Shown: positions 40,560-49,962, counted from the first letter of the stretch. The stretch: 64,000 bases of DNA from Iningainema tapete BLCC-T55 (GCF_014698965.1 NZ_JACXAE010000110.1:186001-250000); one strand, 5' to 3'. A program made the numbers and translations. The notes: generated from the sequence alone by a model not told the origin.

Positions 40560-42688
40560 TGAAATGGCTGCAAATATTTGGGCAGGACATTGCTCGTGCC
40601 ATATCTGAGTCAGCACCAACACCACCATTAAAAGCAATTGATCCAGGGATTCCATACGCTGAACTATATCGCCGACTGAATTTGCTCAATCAGTACGTTG
40701 ATGCGGTTCCTCCTATAGACACATTGGATCTACCAACACTACCAGCCACCCCAAATGATTTTAAAAAGCAACTCAAGCTTTACAAGCAAAAGCCTAATTT
40801 AGTACTAACTGGAGGCTTTGACGCTGGCAAATCACATATGGCGAATGCTCTGTTGGGCAGCAAAAACTTGCCTGTCGGCTATCAGCCAGCAACACGAGTC
40901 ATTACATTTATTCGTCACGTCGAAGATCGTCCAGAATGGTTCAAAGACGATGTATTGATTTTTGATGAGGACTTTTGGCTAAAAGATGAGAAAGGTAAGC
41001 AAATAATTGACTTGCTACTCCTAGATGACAAGGAACGTTGTCAGCAGTATTGTTTACAAGCAGGAAGCTTCAATATTTTGCAAAAATATGGGGTACATGG
41101 TAGTAATGAGGATATAGCAGCCCATGCTGCCGTAGTCTATATGGACTCCCCTGTACTCAAAGCTTGCAATCTGATCGACCTCCCAGGTTACTCAGATCAA
41201 CCTGATGAAGTATCAAAAGATGTGGAGAAGGCGAATAGCGCCGCACAGGTAGCCGATGTATTATTGTATGCTTCGCCTGCCAAGGGTCACATTAATGGTC
41301 AAGATATGATCCGCCTCGGTAGCTTACTGCGTTTACTTCCTGCTCCTGAGAATGAATACAGTAATTTCCCAACACTGGGCAATCTTTTCATTGTGGCGAC
41401 CCATGCTGATCCTAGTATTTCTGACCATCAACTGACAGAAATCTCAGATAAAGCCACAAAAAGACTCTATAAAAATATAAGCGAAACCGTTTTAGAGCGT
41501 CGTAGAGAACAGACAAATCGTACTATTACTGAAGCAGATTTACGAAAAAGATTCTTTACGTTTTGGTCAGAAAGACCCGATAGATGTCAAAGTTTATTTA
41601 ATGAGTTGACACAAATACTAAGTGAATTTCTGCCTCAAGCACGTATGTGTCGTGTTGAGCGGGAAATTAAAGCAATAAAGGAGGACAACATAAAAAAGTA
41701 CGTAAGCCTGATTGAGGCATACCAAACAACTATTGCTGAAATAGATTTACAGCGAGATCAACTACAAGCACTCTCAGAAAATGAACCTACTCGCCAACAA
41801 CAAACTCAGCATAAACGTAACAAGGTACGCCAACGTATCAATGACTTAAAAAAAGACACTAAAGCAACATTTCAGAGGTATGTAGAAAAACTGTTAAATG
41901 TCGATGCTGTAGAACAGATAATCCGAAATAAGTACAGCGATAAAAAAGAGGCGAAGGAATATGTTGCTGGCTATCTTGTAGAAAAACTTCAAAACGAGGC
42001 AGAAAACCTGATTAAAGTTAATTCTGAGAAATTAAACGTAGAGATTGACGCTTTGCTTGAAGGGTACACAGAAGCACGAGCTAAAATTCCAAATCCCGAC
42101 AAAATACCTGTAGATATTCCCTTCGATGCTAAAGGTGCTTTTCTCGGTGGGCTTGTAGGTTTAACTAGCATCGGAGCCTTGTCTGCTTGGGCGGCAGCAC
42201 TTGGAAATCTTGGCGGTTACATCTTAGTTGCTAAATTGGTTAGTCTTTTGTCAGCACTCGGCATTGGTTTTGGTTTCAGCGGCGGCACGGCTGGAGTAAT
42301 TGCTTTCGTAGCGGCTATTGGTGGTCCTATCGTGCTTGGCATAGGTTTAGCTGCTGCATTCGCTTTCGCAGTCTGGGGTTTATTTGGAGAGTCTTGGCAA
42401 AAGCGTTTAGCAAAGCAAATTGTTAATTATTTTACCGAACAGCGAGTGCGTGAGAAGTTCACAGAAGGAATCGATCAATACTGGCAAGACACAACTAACG
42501 GTTTTGAGAAAGGCGCTGATGCAGTAGAAGCTGACTGGAACAAATATCTTAAACACTTGCGTGAGATAACTTCTCCTAAAACAGAATCAAAGGAACACAT
42601 TGAAAAGATTATCAACAAACTTGAGGTACTCAGGGATTTTTTCGCCGAAATCCCTTGGTTGAATATTAACCTTGCTAAGCAAAGCTGA
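40547..42688 (+). CDS. Dynamin-like GTPase with membrane segments
   Basis: A 713-residue large GTPase. G1 is LVLTGGFDAGKSHMANALLG (~86-105), G2 Thr in QPATRVITFIRH, G3 LIDLPGY (~209-215), G4-like VATHAD. A helical middle follows (coiled-coil EIDLQRDQLQAL) and a block of three to four hydrophobic segments (~525-615: GLTSIGALSAWAAALGNLGG, GGTAGVIAFVAAIGGPIVLG), then a C-terminal helical part. Bacterial dynamin-like proteins remodel membranes, several in phage defence or envelope stress. It overlaps the tiny HTH ORF; next to the KGGVGR module. Confidence 0.8.
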   Translation: MGLLVKWLQIFGQDIARAISESAPTPPLKAIDPGIPYAELYRRLNLLNQYVDAVPPIDTLDLPTLPATPNDFKKQLKLYKQKPNLVLTGGFDAGKSHMANALLGSKNLPVGYQPATRVITFIRHVEDRPEWFKDDVLIFDEDFWLKDEKGKQIIDLLLLDDKERCQQYCLQAGSFNILQKYGVHGSNEDIAAHAAVVYMDSPVLKACNLIDLPGYSDQPDEVSKDVEKANSAAQVADVLLYASPAKGHINGQDMIRLGSLLRLLPAPENEYSNFPTLGNLFIVATHADPSISDHQLTEISDKATKRLYKNISETVLERRREQTNRTITEADLRKRFFTFWSERPDRCQSLFNELTQILSEFLPQARMCRVEREIKAIKEDNIKKYVSLIEAYQTTIAEIDLQRDQLQALSENEPTRQQQTQHKRNKVRQRINDLKKDTKATFQRYVEKLLNVDAVEQIIRNKYSDKKEAKEYVAGYLVEKLQNEAENLIKVNSEKLNVEIDALLEGYTEARAKIPNPDKIPVDIPFDAKGAFLGGLVGLTSIGALSAWAAALGNLGGYILVAKLVSLLSALGIGFGFSGGTAGVIAFVAAIGGPIVLGIGLAAAFAFAVWGLFGESWQKRLAKQIVNYFTEQRVREKFTEGIDQYWQDTTNGFEKGADAVEADWNKYLKHLREITSPKTESKEHIEKIINKLEVLRDFFAEIPWLNINLAKQS

Positions 42689-42814
42689 TTCCAAGGGATA
42701 GTCTCGCACTAAGAAACCCCCCAAACTGGAAGATGTGCATACTGCTACATGCCATCCGCCAGTTTCAGGGTTTCAGGCTTAGGCAATGGCGCTCATCATC
42801 TCAAAAATCTACTA

Positions 42815-43039
42815 CTAAATATCTTGCTCTGGAAAATTACCCCACATCTCTTTTCGGGCTTGGGCAATATCTTCTTCTGTAATATCAATGTCTAAGCCAG
42901 CCCACAATCCCTTGACACTACGAAGGGGAGGTTTAGAAGCCATTTTTTGGTGGAGAAATTCAGCAAAATCTAATACTTCTTGCTGTTTGTCAACAGGTAA
43001 CTGGCGAAGTTTTTCTAATACAGCTTGCTCGATTTTCAT
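42815..43039 (-). CDS. DUF2281 domain antitoxin-like protein
   Basis: A 74-residue protein: IEQAVLEKLRQLPVDKQQEVLDFAEFLHQK, the DUF2281 helix pair, then a tail SVKGLWAGLDIDITEEDIAQARKEMWGNFPEQDI typical of antitoxins that pair with PIN toxins in cyanobacteria. No PIN gene follows downstream on the strand, where 126 bases are empty before the GTPase stop. Confidence 0.85.
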   Translation of the reverse strand: MKIEQAVLEKLRQLPVDKQQEVLDFAEFLHQKMASKPPLRSVKGLWAGLDIDITEEDIAQARKEMWGNFPEQDI

Positions 43040-43071
43040 ATATTTTTCTCCTTATTTAGCAATTCTATGTA

Positions 43072-43320
43072 CTAAATCCCAGCGCGAAAAATTTGTTGAG
43101 CAGTTAAGTTTAACTCTGGAAAGGTTGGGGATACAATACGTTCATCACCCCGAAACTGCATAACCTGGTACTCACCCTCAACCAATGAGTAAATCGAGAT
43201 AGTTGGTTGTTTGGGATTGCCAAGAAAAGAGCGCCCGCCAAGAGCTAAGTAGTCTACAATCCAGTATTCAGCAATACCAATCTCTTCATAGACACCACGT
43301 TTGGTGTAATAGTCAATCAC
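43072..43320 (-). pseudogene. C-terminal fragment of a Uma2 family endonuclease
   Basis: An 82-codon frame: YEEIGIAEYWIVDYLALGG... YQVMQFRGDERIVSPTFPELNLTAQQIF. It is the C-terminal half of a Uma2 (DUF820) protein, including the EYWIVD strand, but the N-terminal part of the nuclease core is missing. It starts at a GTG that overlaps the recG stop (GTGA), so recG's 3' end now lies where the Uma2 N-terminus should be. Compare the full-length 191-residue relative at 46934. Confidence 0.75.
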
Positions 43321-45827
43321 GTCAAAATTGCTCCGCCCATTAACTTCTCGTACCTAGACTTCAACTCTTCTTTCATCAGATACCAGCGTTCCAAAGTAGC
43401 ATCTATCTCTATTACTTTCTCGGCTGCTTGCCTTGCCAAAAGTAAAACTTCCTCATCTTCTACTAAAGAAGCTAAGGTAAAATCTGCTACTCCTGATTGA
43501 CGAGTTCCCAGCACTTCCCCAGGACCACGAAAACGCATATCCATTTCTGAGATAAAAAAGCCGTCCTGGGATTGTTCCAACACCTTCAAACGTTGCTGAG
43601 CATCGGGACTTCTGGTACTACTCATTAATAAACAGTAGGACTGAGCCGCACCACGACCAACACGTCCCCGTAATTGGTGCAACTGAGATAAGCCAAAACG
43701 CTCCGCATTTTCTATGAGCATAACTGTTGCATTGGGCACGTCTACGCCTACTTCTACCACAGTAGTAGAAACCAAGATTTGAGTTTGGCGATCGCGAAAC
43801 TTCCCAATCGCCTCATCCTTTTCCGCCGAAGTCATCCGCCCATGCAGTAGCCCCACCTGAAACTCAGGAAAAACACTTTCCTGTAACTTTTGATGCTCCT
43901 CCACCGCCGATCGCAAATCCAACTTTTCCGACTCTTCCACTAAAGGTAAAACCACATAAACTTGTCGTCCTTGGGCAACTTCCCGACGAATCAAATCATA
44001 AGCATGGTTGCGTTGCTGACTAGTTAACGCCGTTGTTTGAATCTTTTGCCTTCCTGGAGGTAACTCATCAATCTGACTCACATCCAAATCCCCGTGTACA
44101 GTCAGCGCCAAGGTGCGGGGAATCGGAGTCGCAGTCATAGTTAACACATGGGGCTGCTCACCTTTTTGCTGCAACCGCGCTCGTTGTTCCACCCCAAAAC
44201 GGTGCTGCTCATCAATCACCACCAAACCCAAGCGATGAAAAATTACCGGATCTTGAATTAAAGCATGAGTCCCCACCAAAAGCGGCAACTCACCAGTTTC
44301 TAACTGAGCATGTATCTGTCTTCTTTTTACAACTTTTGTCGAACCAGTCAGTAATTCCACTGGTAAATGCAAAAGATTAAACCAATTAACTAACTTGCGG
44401 TAATGCTGTTCTGCCAAAACTTCTGTCGGAGCCATCAACGCCGCTTGATAGCCAGATTGAATCGCTGCCAGAATAGCAACCACCGCTACAACAGTTTTAC
44501 CAGAACCAACATCTCCTTGGACAAGACGATTCATTGGTACTGATTTTTGCAAATCATTAAGAATATCGTTGATGACTCTTTGTTGTGCGCCAGTCAACTT
44601 AAACGGCAATATTTCGTAGAAAGTTTCCACTAACTTACCTCTAGGGGCAAGAACAGCACTTGTTTGAATTTGCCGTGCTTTATGTTGCCGCTGAAGTAAC
44701 CCAAGTTGAAGGTAGAAAAATTCATCAAAAACGAGGCGACGACGAGCAACTTGAAGAGTAGCAGTATCATCCGGGAAGTGAATGTTACTAAGTGCATCCT
44801 TCAACTCCATCAACCCATACTTATCTCGCAAACCACTGGGCAGAGGATCTTTAAGATGCACAGTGGAAGGCAAAACAGTAGTTACCGCTTGGCGCATCAA
44901 ATCCGCGCCTATGCCTTCAGTCAGCGCATAAATTGGTACAATCCTGCCAATAGTCAGTGACTCAATCTTATCTCCTGGAGTTGCCAAAACTTCTAGTTCC
45001 GGATCTTCCAAAGTCAACCCATATTTACTTTCTTTCACTAAACCACAAGCAGCGACAACACTACCCTCTGGGTAGCGACGCTTTAAACTCTCCTGCCAAG
45101 CGCGACTAGTATAACGTGTACCAGCAAAAAAGCGATTAACTTTAATGCGACCAGTATTATCCCGCAACTCCATCTGCAAAACCATTAATTTTTGATTGCG
45201 AGGGCTAACATAGCAGTTACAGTTTTTCACCTTTGCCACTATCGTCACCGTCTCACCTGCATCTAACTCGCCGATATTTACTTGACGAGCATAATCAATG
45301 TGATCGCGGGGATAATAAAATAGCAAGTCACGTACAGTGTGTAAACCTAACCGCGCTAACTTATCTGCTTTTCTAGCTCCTATTTCTGGTAACTCAAAGA
45401 GTTTTTGGTCAATATTAGCAGCCAGCCTACGACTTACCTCCGCAACAATTGGCGACTGACGTAATTTAGGAATTGAGGAGTTAGAATAATTTCCCCCCTG
45501 CTCCCCGACTCCCCGACTTCCCTGCTCTCCTACTTCTTCACTCCCCTGCTCCATTGCTAATTGCAATTTACTTAAATAAGAGCGAGTTTGAGCTACTAAA
45601 TTTTGTCTTTCTTCCAGTTCTAAATTGGGATAGGCAGCAAATTTACCCGCCAGTTCTTGCCAACGGCGGCGCTCCGAGCTTGGCAGTGTCCAAGGGAATT
45701 TGCCAAAAGTTAGACAAAGAAACTCACTGAAGCGGTATTGGTTACCAACTAAATCAGTGAAACCCTTGGATGCCTCTATTGCCAAGGCTTTTTGCAATCT
45801 TAACCAATCAGGTTTGTCGTTCGTCAT
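43317..45827 (-). CDS. recG: ATP-dependent DNA helicase RecG
   Basis: An 836-residue helicase that reverses stalled forks and branch-migrates Holliday junctions. It has a wedge/OB domain (VTIVAKVKNCNCYVSPRNQKL), then motif I GDVGSGKT, Ia APTEVLAEQH, II DEQHRFG, III TMTATPIPRT, and VI QLRGRVGRG, ending RYEKLMGGAILT. The cyanobacterial N-terminal extension (~150 residues) contains EQGSEEVGEQGSRGVGEQGG, encoded by a repeat array. Translationally overlapped with the upstream 343-residue gene (ATGA). Confidence 0.96.
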   Translation of the reverse strand: MTNDKPDWLRLQKALAIEASKGFTDLVGNQYRFSEFLCLTFGKFPWTLPSSERRRWQELAGKFAAYPNLELEERQNLVAQTRSYLSKLQLAMEQGSEEVGEQGSRGVGEQGGNYSNSSIPKLRQSPIVAEVSRRLAANIDQKLFELPEIGARKADKLARLGLHTVRDLLFYYPRDHIDYARQVNIGELDAGETVTIVAKVKNCNCYVSPRNQKLMVLQMELRDNTGRIKVNRFFAGTRYTSRAWQESLKRRYPEGSVVAACGLVKESKYGLTLEDPELEVLATPGDKIESLTIGRIVPIYALTEGIGADLMRQAVTTVLPSTVHLKDPLPSGLRDKYGLMELKDALSNIHFPDDTATLQVARRRLVFDEFFYLQLGLLQRQHKARQIQTSAVLAPRGKLVETFYEILPFKLTGAQQRVINDILNDLQKSVPMNRLVQGDVGSGKTVVAVVAILAAIQSGYQAALMAPTEVLAEQHYRKLVNWFNLLHLPVELLTGSTKVVKRRQIHAQLETGELPLLVGTHALIQDPVIFHRLGLVVIDEQHRFGVEQRARLQQKGEQPHVLTMTATPIPRTLALTVHGDLDVSQIDELPPGRQKIQTTALTSQQRNHAYDLIRREVAQGRQVYVVLPLVEESEKLDLRSAVEEHQKLQESVFPEFQVGLLHGRMTSAEKDEAIGKFRDRQTQILVSTTVVEVGVDVPNATVMLIENAERFGLSQLHQLRGRVGRGAAQSYCLLMSSTRSPDAQQRLKVLEQSQDGFFISEMDMRFRGPGEVLGTRQSGVADFTLASLVEDEEVLLLARQAAEKVIEIDATLERWYLMKEELKSRYEKLMGGAILT
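45491..45552. repeat. GGGGAGTCGGGGAGC-type repeat inside recG
   Basis: A low-complexity array of GGGGAGC/GGGGAGT units in frame within the N-terminal extension of RecG, encoding EQG/GVGEQG repeats. Confidence 0.7.
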
Positions 45828-46855
45828 TCTTCAAACCAACTTGCACGCCACGCTGCTTCTGCTTCAGCAATTGACAGTTCTCTGTGTTTTTTTAGATACT
45901 CTTGTCCTATTTTATTTAACTGAGCTAAGATTTGACGAATTTGTTTGCGCTCAGACGAGAGTTTTGCATTGGCAAATTCAATTTCTCCCAAACGCAAATT
46001 AATAGCCATAATCTGTGTCAAGCCAGTATTAGACGCAGGCTGCTCTCGATCCACTTCAATTACCAAGCTTAATATATTAGGTGGTCCAGATACCACATCT
46101 GCCGATGCTTCTGATGCTGCTATCGCCGCTTCTAAAATTTGCTCTGGTAGTTTTTTGGGTAAAATTCCTGCTTTTTGTAACGTCTGGTTAGCTTCGTGAG
46201 ATAACTTTTTTAACGTTTGTTGCGTTACTCTCTCTATACTTTGTTGCCATTTTGCTACTTCTTTAGGGTTAGAGGAGACACCCAAAGTAGGCACCGAAGT
46301 AGATTCTTCGGCTTCTCCAAGTTGTAGAAACCCAATAGGTAGCTTCCCGTTTGCCGTAAATGTTACTGTTGGCGCTGCGTCTTGAGCAGAAGACAAAGTA
46401 GGTGTCACTAACTCCGCAATTTGATCTGCAATGTCGTTGACGCTAATGGGTGATGGTAGGGTTGTAGATACGCCCAGGTGGGGCGTCTCCACAGAGGGGA
46501 TGCTAGATGGGGTAGGAATAGTAGAAGGAGTAGAAGAGGTTTCTTCCTCTTGTTCTTCCACTTCGTTTTCTTCTCCCTCGGAAGTAGGAGCAAGTAACTG
46601 AAACGCAGCATTTTGAGCTAATTGACGGATGGCTTGCTGCAATTGTTGTCTTTGATTTAAGGACAACTTCAAAAATTTATCAGGGTATCCTTGAGTACAC
46701 AGGTGATAAGTTGCTAAAATTAACTGCTGACGCACAGCTTGCCCTAAGATAGTGAGATAACTAGTGTAAGCGCTCTGCAGTTCTAAGGCGATCGCCTCTG
46801 TTTTCTCGCTAATTACCACTATATCTTGCTCTATTCGCTCAATTGGTCTGGTCAT
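45824..46855 (-). CDS. Conserved hypothetical protein upstream of recG
   Basis: A 343-residue protein. The N-terminal ~95 residues (IEQDIVVISEKTEAIALELQSAYTSYLTILGQAVRQQLILATYHLC) and C-terminal ~120 residues (LGEIEFANAKLSSERKQIRQILAQLNKIGQEYLKKHRELSIAEAEAAWRASWFEE) are helical and look conserved; the middle is Pro/Ser/Thr/Glu-rich and low-complexity. Its stop overlaps recG. No family function recognised. A palindromic repeat lies within the low-complexity middle. Confidence 0.7.
   Translation of the reverse strand: MTRPIERIEQDIVVISEKTEAIALELQSAYTSYLTILGQAVRQQLILATYHLCTQGYPDKFLKLSLNQRQQLQQAIRQLAQNAAFQLLAPTSEGEENEVEEQEEETSSTPSTIPTPSSIPSVETPHLGVSTTLPSPISVNDIADQIAELVTPTLSSAQDAAPTVTFTANGKLPIGFLQLGEAEESTSVPTLGVSSNPKEVAKWQQSIERVTQQTLKKLSHEANQTLQKAGILPKKLPEQILEAAIAASEASADVVSGPPNILSLVIEVDREQPASNTGLTQIMAINLRLGEIEFANAKLSSERKQIRQILAQLNKIGQEYLKKHRELSIAEAEAAWRASWFEE
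46463..46493. repeat. GTAGAGACG-family palindrome inside the 343-residue gene
   Basis: TGTAGATACGCCC and GGGCGTCTCCACA pair with two mismatches. Translated in frame as part of SVETPHLGVSTT. Same family as the intergenic copies. Confidence 0.6.
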
Positions 46856-46902
46856 ATCTTCTTTTTATTGCCCATTTTAACAAGAAAGACCCAGATCCCC
46901 TC

Positions 46903-46935
46903 AGATCCCCGACTTCTTTAAGAAGTCGGGGATCT
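46903..46935. terminator. GATCCCCGACTTC palindrome after a Uma2 gene
   Basis: AGATCCCCGACTTCTT and its complement AAGTCGGGGATCT. A second copy is at 58447-58479. The right end overlaps the Uma2 stop codon (TAG). Confidence 0.65.
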
Positions 46936-47509
46936 AGTCTATTCCAAAAAAGCGTTGAACTTGAACGCGAAAACCTGGCAATAGGGGTGAGGTGATTTCG
47001 TCATTTGATAGCAAGGTTGCTACTAGTTTCAATTGGGTAGCTTCTCTACGGTAAACTTCTACTTGCTGTGAGCGCCAATCAGCAATCCAATACTCTTGTA
47101 CTCCTTTTAAAGAGTAAAGCTTTAATTTAGCTTCTCTGTCTCGACGTTCATTATTTACCCCTGGGGAAAGCACTTCCACAATCAGCTCTGGCGCTCCTCT
47201 CAAATGTCCCTCTTCATCTAGTAACTGAGGTAACCTCTCATAAGTAATCCACACAACATCGGGAATGACATTATCTGCATCTGTAAAAATTATTCCGGGA
47301 GTTGGAATTGCTTCGCCTAAACCACTGCTTCGTGACCAGTATTGTAACTCTAAGTGAATATTACCAATAGCCCGTTGATGACCCCAATGAGGTGCTCTAG
47401 TCACAAATAGTTCTCCGTCAATGATTTCATAGCGCTTCCACTCATCAGTTGCGAGTAACTCTAGATCAGAGGTAGTCCAGCGTACTCTTTCAGATATTAT
47501 TTGACTCAT
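46934..47509 (-). CDS. Uma2 family endonuclease
   Basis: A 191-residue Uma2 (DUF820) protein of PD-(D/E)XK fold: YEIIDGELFVTRAPHWGHQ (first acidic residue and strand), FTDADNVIPDVVWI, and PELIVEVLSPGVNNERRDREAKLKLYSLKGVQEYWIADW (E-x-L-S and core Lys). The nuclease motifs are present, but the biological role of cyanobacterial Uma2 proteins is unknown. AGGAG precedes the ATG. It lies 17 bases downstream of rsgA. Confidence 0.9.
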   Translation of the reverse strand: MSQIISERVRWTTSDLELLATDEWKRYEIIDGELFVTRAPHWGHQRAIGNIHLELQYWSRSSGLGEAIPTPGIIFTDADNVIPDVVWITYERLPQLLDEEGHLRGAPELIVEVLSPGVNNERRDREAKLKLYSLKGVQEYWIADWRSQQVEVYRREATQLKLVATLLSNDEITSPLLPGFRVQVQRFFGID

Positions 47510-47525
47510 AGCACCTGCTCCTTAC

Positions 47526-48584
47526 CTAAGATTCTTCATCCTTATACAAATCTTGCAATTCCTGCAACTGTGTTTTCCGAGATTGACGGCGATATTTTTT
47601 ACTTTCTAGCTTTGGTTCGTACTGAGTTTGTCCTTTACCTTTGGTTTTTACCTTGAGTGTAGATTCGGCGTCAGCTTGTTGGTTAAGTTGAGTTTGACGT
47701 GCTGTCACCTCTGGCAAAAAGTCTAAGTAATGTTGATAACGTTCCCAATCTCCTCGTACTGCACAGTCTGGCTCATCGCGATGCAGACAATCACTAAATC
47801 TACACCTTGCCACCTCTAATCTTTCTCGCGCTTCTGGGAAATAATGTACTAATTCTTCTGGTGTACAATCTAGGTCTGGCTGATTAAAGCCGGGAGTATC
47901 TGCTAGTAATCCACCACTAGGTAACTCAAATAATTCTACGTGCCTGGTAGTATGACGACCTTTTAAAAGTTTGCCAGAAACTTCTCCTACTCTTAAATTA
48001 GCATTAGGAATTAACCTATTAATTAAACTAGATTTGCCAACTCCGGAAGCTCCTGCTACCACTGTAATTTTATCTTGAAGGTGACTTGTTAATTGCTCAA
48101 TATTTATACCTTTGTTGACACTAATAAATATTGGTTGATAGCCCCATTTGTTTAAGCGATCGCCAACTTCTTCTTGCTGTTTTTGAGAAATTAAATCACT
48201 TTTATTTAAACATAAAACTACATCTAAACCTGTAGACTCAGCTTTAACTAAAAAGCGACTAAGTTGATAAGGTTCTAGGGGTGGATCGGCAACAGCAAAT
48301 ACCAGTAGAATTTGGTTAACATTGGCAATTGCTGGACGATCTAACTGACTTTGACGGGCTAGGACGTTGGCGATCGCACCTCCACCGGAACCATCTGGTT
48401 GTACAACTACGCGATCACCCACCATTACTTGTTGGCCAATTTTTTTCAACCGTGTTCTGCGGGTACAGAGGAGAGACGTTGCCTGCAACGTCTCTACAAC
48501 ATCCATTTGCACCCGATAATAATTAGCTTGCACGGCTGATACCGTACCTAATAACTGCCCAGTAGTGATAACTTCCCCTTCCAT
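47526..48584 (-). CDS. rsgA: Small ribosomal subunit biogenesis GTPase RsgA
   Basis: A 352-residue circularly permuted GTPase that matures the 30S subunit. OB-fold N-terminus (GTVSAVQANYYRVQM), then G4 VLCLNKSDL, G1 GASGVGKSSLINRL, G3 DTPGF, followed by the zinc knuckle around CRFSDCLHRDEPDC. The C-terminal ~60 residues are basic. The stretch VETLQATSL in the OB region is encoded by a GTAGAGACG-family palindrome. TAATG overlap with tusA upstream. Confidence 0.95.
   Translation of the reverse strand: MEGEVITTGQLLGTVSAVQANYYRVQMDVVETLQATSLLCTRRTRLKKIGQQVMVGDRVVVQPDGSGGGAIANVLARQSQLDRPAIANVNQILLVFAVADPPLEPYQLSRFLVKAESTGLDVVLCLNKSDLISQKQQEEVGDRLNKWGYQPIFISVNKGINIEQLTSHLQDKITVVAGASGVGKSSLINRLIPNANLRVGEVSGKLLKGRHTTRHVELFELPSGGLLADTPGFNQPDLDCTPEELVHYFPEARERLEVARCRFSDCLHRDEPDCAVRGDWERYQHYLDFLPEVTARQTQLNQQADAESTLKVKTKGKGQTQYEPKLESKKYRRQSRKTQLQELQDLYKDEES
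48470..48497. repeat. GTAGAGACG-family palindrome inside rsgA
   Basis: GAGAGACGTTGCC and GCAACGTCTCTAC pair almost perfectly; in frame within the OB-fold domain of RsgA. Confidence 0.65.
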
Positions 48585-48838
48585 TAAGCAGTTACAGGAC
48601 GACGAACCAAAAGAGAAAAATAACCAGAGCGATCGCTAATTTGTTCGACCCGAAATCCTGCCATTGTCAAGCTATCGGGTACTTGCTCAATCGGTTCTCC
48701 CGGATCTAGCCAGACTTCGAGCAAACTACCGGGGTTCATTTGTTCCAAGCGTAATTTTGTCCGCACAAAATTAATCGGGCAAGGGGTGCCGCGCAAGTCA
48801 AGTTGAGCATTAGGAGTTTCCATCAAGGATTCACTCAT
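48584..48838 (-). CDS. TusA-family sulfurtransferase
   Basis: An 84-residue protein: [25 protein letters not shown] with the conserved CPxP-like motif (CPIN) carrying the active Cys, and the TusA beta-alpha fold. TusA proteins relay persulfide sulfur for tRNA thiolation or molybdenum cofactor. Here it is coupled by ATGA to dnaJ and by TAATG to rsgA, an arrangement common in cyanobacteria. Confidence 0.88.
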   Translation of the reverse strand: MSESLMETPNAQLDLRGTPCPINFVRTKLRLEQMNPGSLLEVWLDPGEPIEQVPDSLTMAGFRVEQISDRSGYFSLLVRRPVTA

Positions 48839-49962
48839 CGTGGGTGAAACAAATTACCGATAAATCCTTCTATCCCGCCTTTACCAATACGTTCTCCTTT
48901 AATTTTAGCTAGCTTTTCTAAAAGTTCTCGTTCCTCCGTCGTCAACTTTGCCGGAATATCAATTTGTACCGTAATCATGTGATCTCCTCGACTAACGGGA
49001 TTCCCCAAGCGTGGTACGCCATGATTTTCCAACTTCATCACCGTATTCGGTTGAGTTCCTGGTGGAATTACCATCTCCACTGGTCCATCTACCGTATTTA
49101 CCTCAAACCGGGAACCTAAAATTGCTTGAAGGTAGCTAATTTTGACTTCTGAGAGAATGTTAATGCCATCGCGATGGAATTCTTCGTCCTCATTCACAAA
49201 CAAGTACACGTATAAATCACCAGATGGACCACCGCGTTGACCAGCATCTCCTTCCGAAGAAATCCTTAAGCGTGTACCGTTGTCAACTCCCGCAGGGATG
49301 GTAATTTTTAATTTCTTGGTAACTTGATTTGCACCCTTGCCATCACAGGAATCGCATTTATCTTCGATCACCATTCCTGAACCGTTACAGGTGGGACAAG
49401 TCGAAACTTGAGTAAAACTACCGAAGGGGGTTCTCGTAACTCGGCGTACTTGACCTGTTCCAGTACAAGTTGAGCAAGTGCGGGGGCGAGTTCCTGGTTT
49501 AGCACCAGAGCCAGTACAAACTTCGCATGTTTCTAGATGGGAAATACGAATTTCTTTTTCCCCGCCAAATACAGCTTCGCGAAAGTCTAACTTTAGGTCT
49601 AATCTGAGGTCATCACCTCGCACCGGGCCATTGCGCCGTCTTTGTGTTTGACCACCCATCCCGCCAGCAAAACCGCTGAAGATGCTTTCAAAGATATCGG
49701 CAAAGCCGCCCATATCACCCATGTCTTGAAAGCCAGATCCAGGACCCACAGCAGCTTCACCAAAGCGGTCGTAGCGAGCGCGAGTTTCTGGTTCACTTAG
49801 CACTTCATAAGCGCGGTTGATTTCCTTAAAGCGTTCCTCCGCTCCCGGTTCTTTATTCACGTCTGGGTGATACTTCCGGGCTAAGCGGCGGTAGGCATGT
49901 TTGATTTCTTCTTTGTCGGCGTCACGAGCGACACCCAGAGTTTCGTAATAATCGCGGGCCAT
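48835..49962 (-). CDS. dnaJ: Chaperone protein DnaJ (type I)
   Basis: A 375-residue Hsp40: J domain with HPDVN, Gly-rich linker ([21 protein letters not shown]), four CxxCxGxG zinc repeats ([32 protein letters not shown]) and the C-terminal client-binding domains. It stimulates the ATPase of DnaK. It lies 321 bases downstream of dnaK on the same strand, with its own likely promoter. Confidence 0.96.
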   Translation of the reverse strand: MARDYYETLGVARDADKEEIKHAYRRLARKYHPDVNKEPGAEERFKEINRAYEVLSEPETRARYDRFGEAAVGPGSGFQDMGDMGGFADIFESIFSGFAGGMGGQTQRRRNGPVRGDDLRLDLKLDFREAVFGGEKEIRISHLETCEVCTGSGAKPGTRPRTCSTCTGTGQVRRVTRTPFGSFTQVSTCPTCNGSGMVIEDKCDSCDGKGANQVTKKLKITIPAGVDNGTRLRISSEGDAGQRGGPSGDLYVYLFVNEDEEFHRDGINILSEVKISYLQAILGSRFEVNTVDGPVEMVIPPGTQPNTVMKLENHGVPRLGNPVSRGDHMITVQIDIPAKLTTEERELLEKLAKIKGERIGKGGIEGFIGNLFHPR

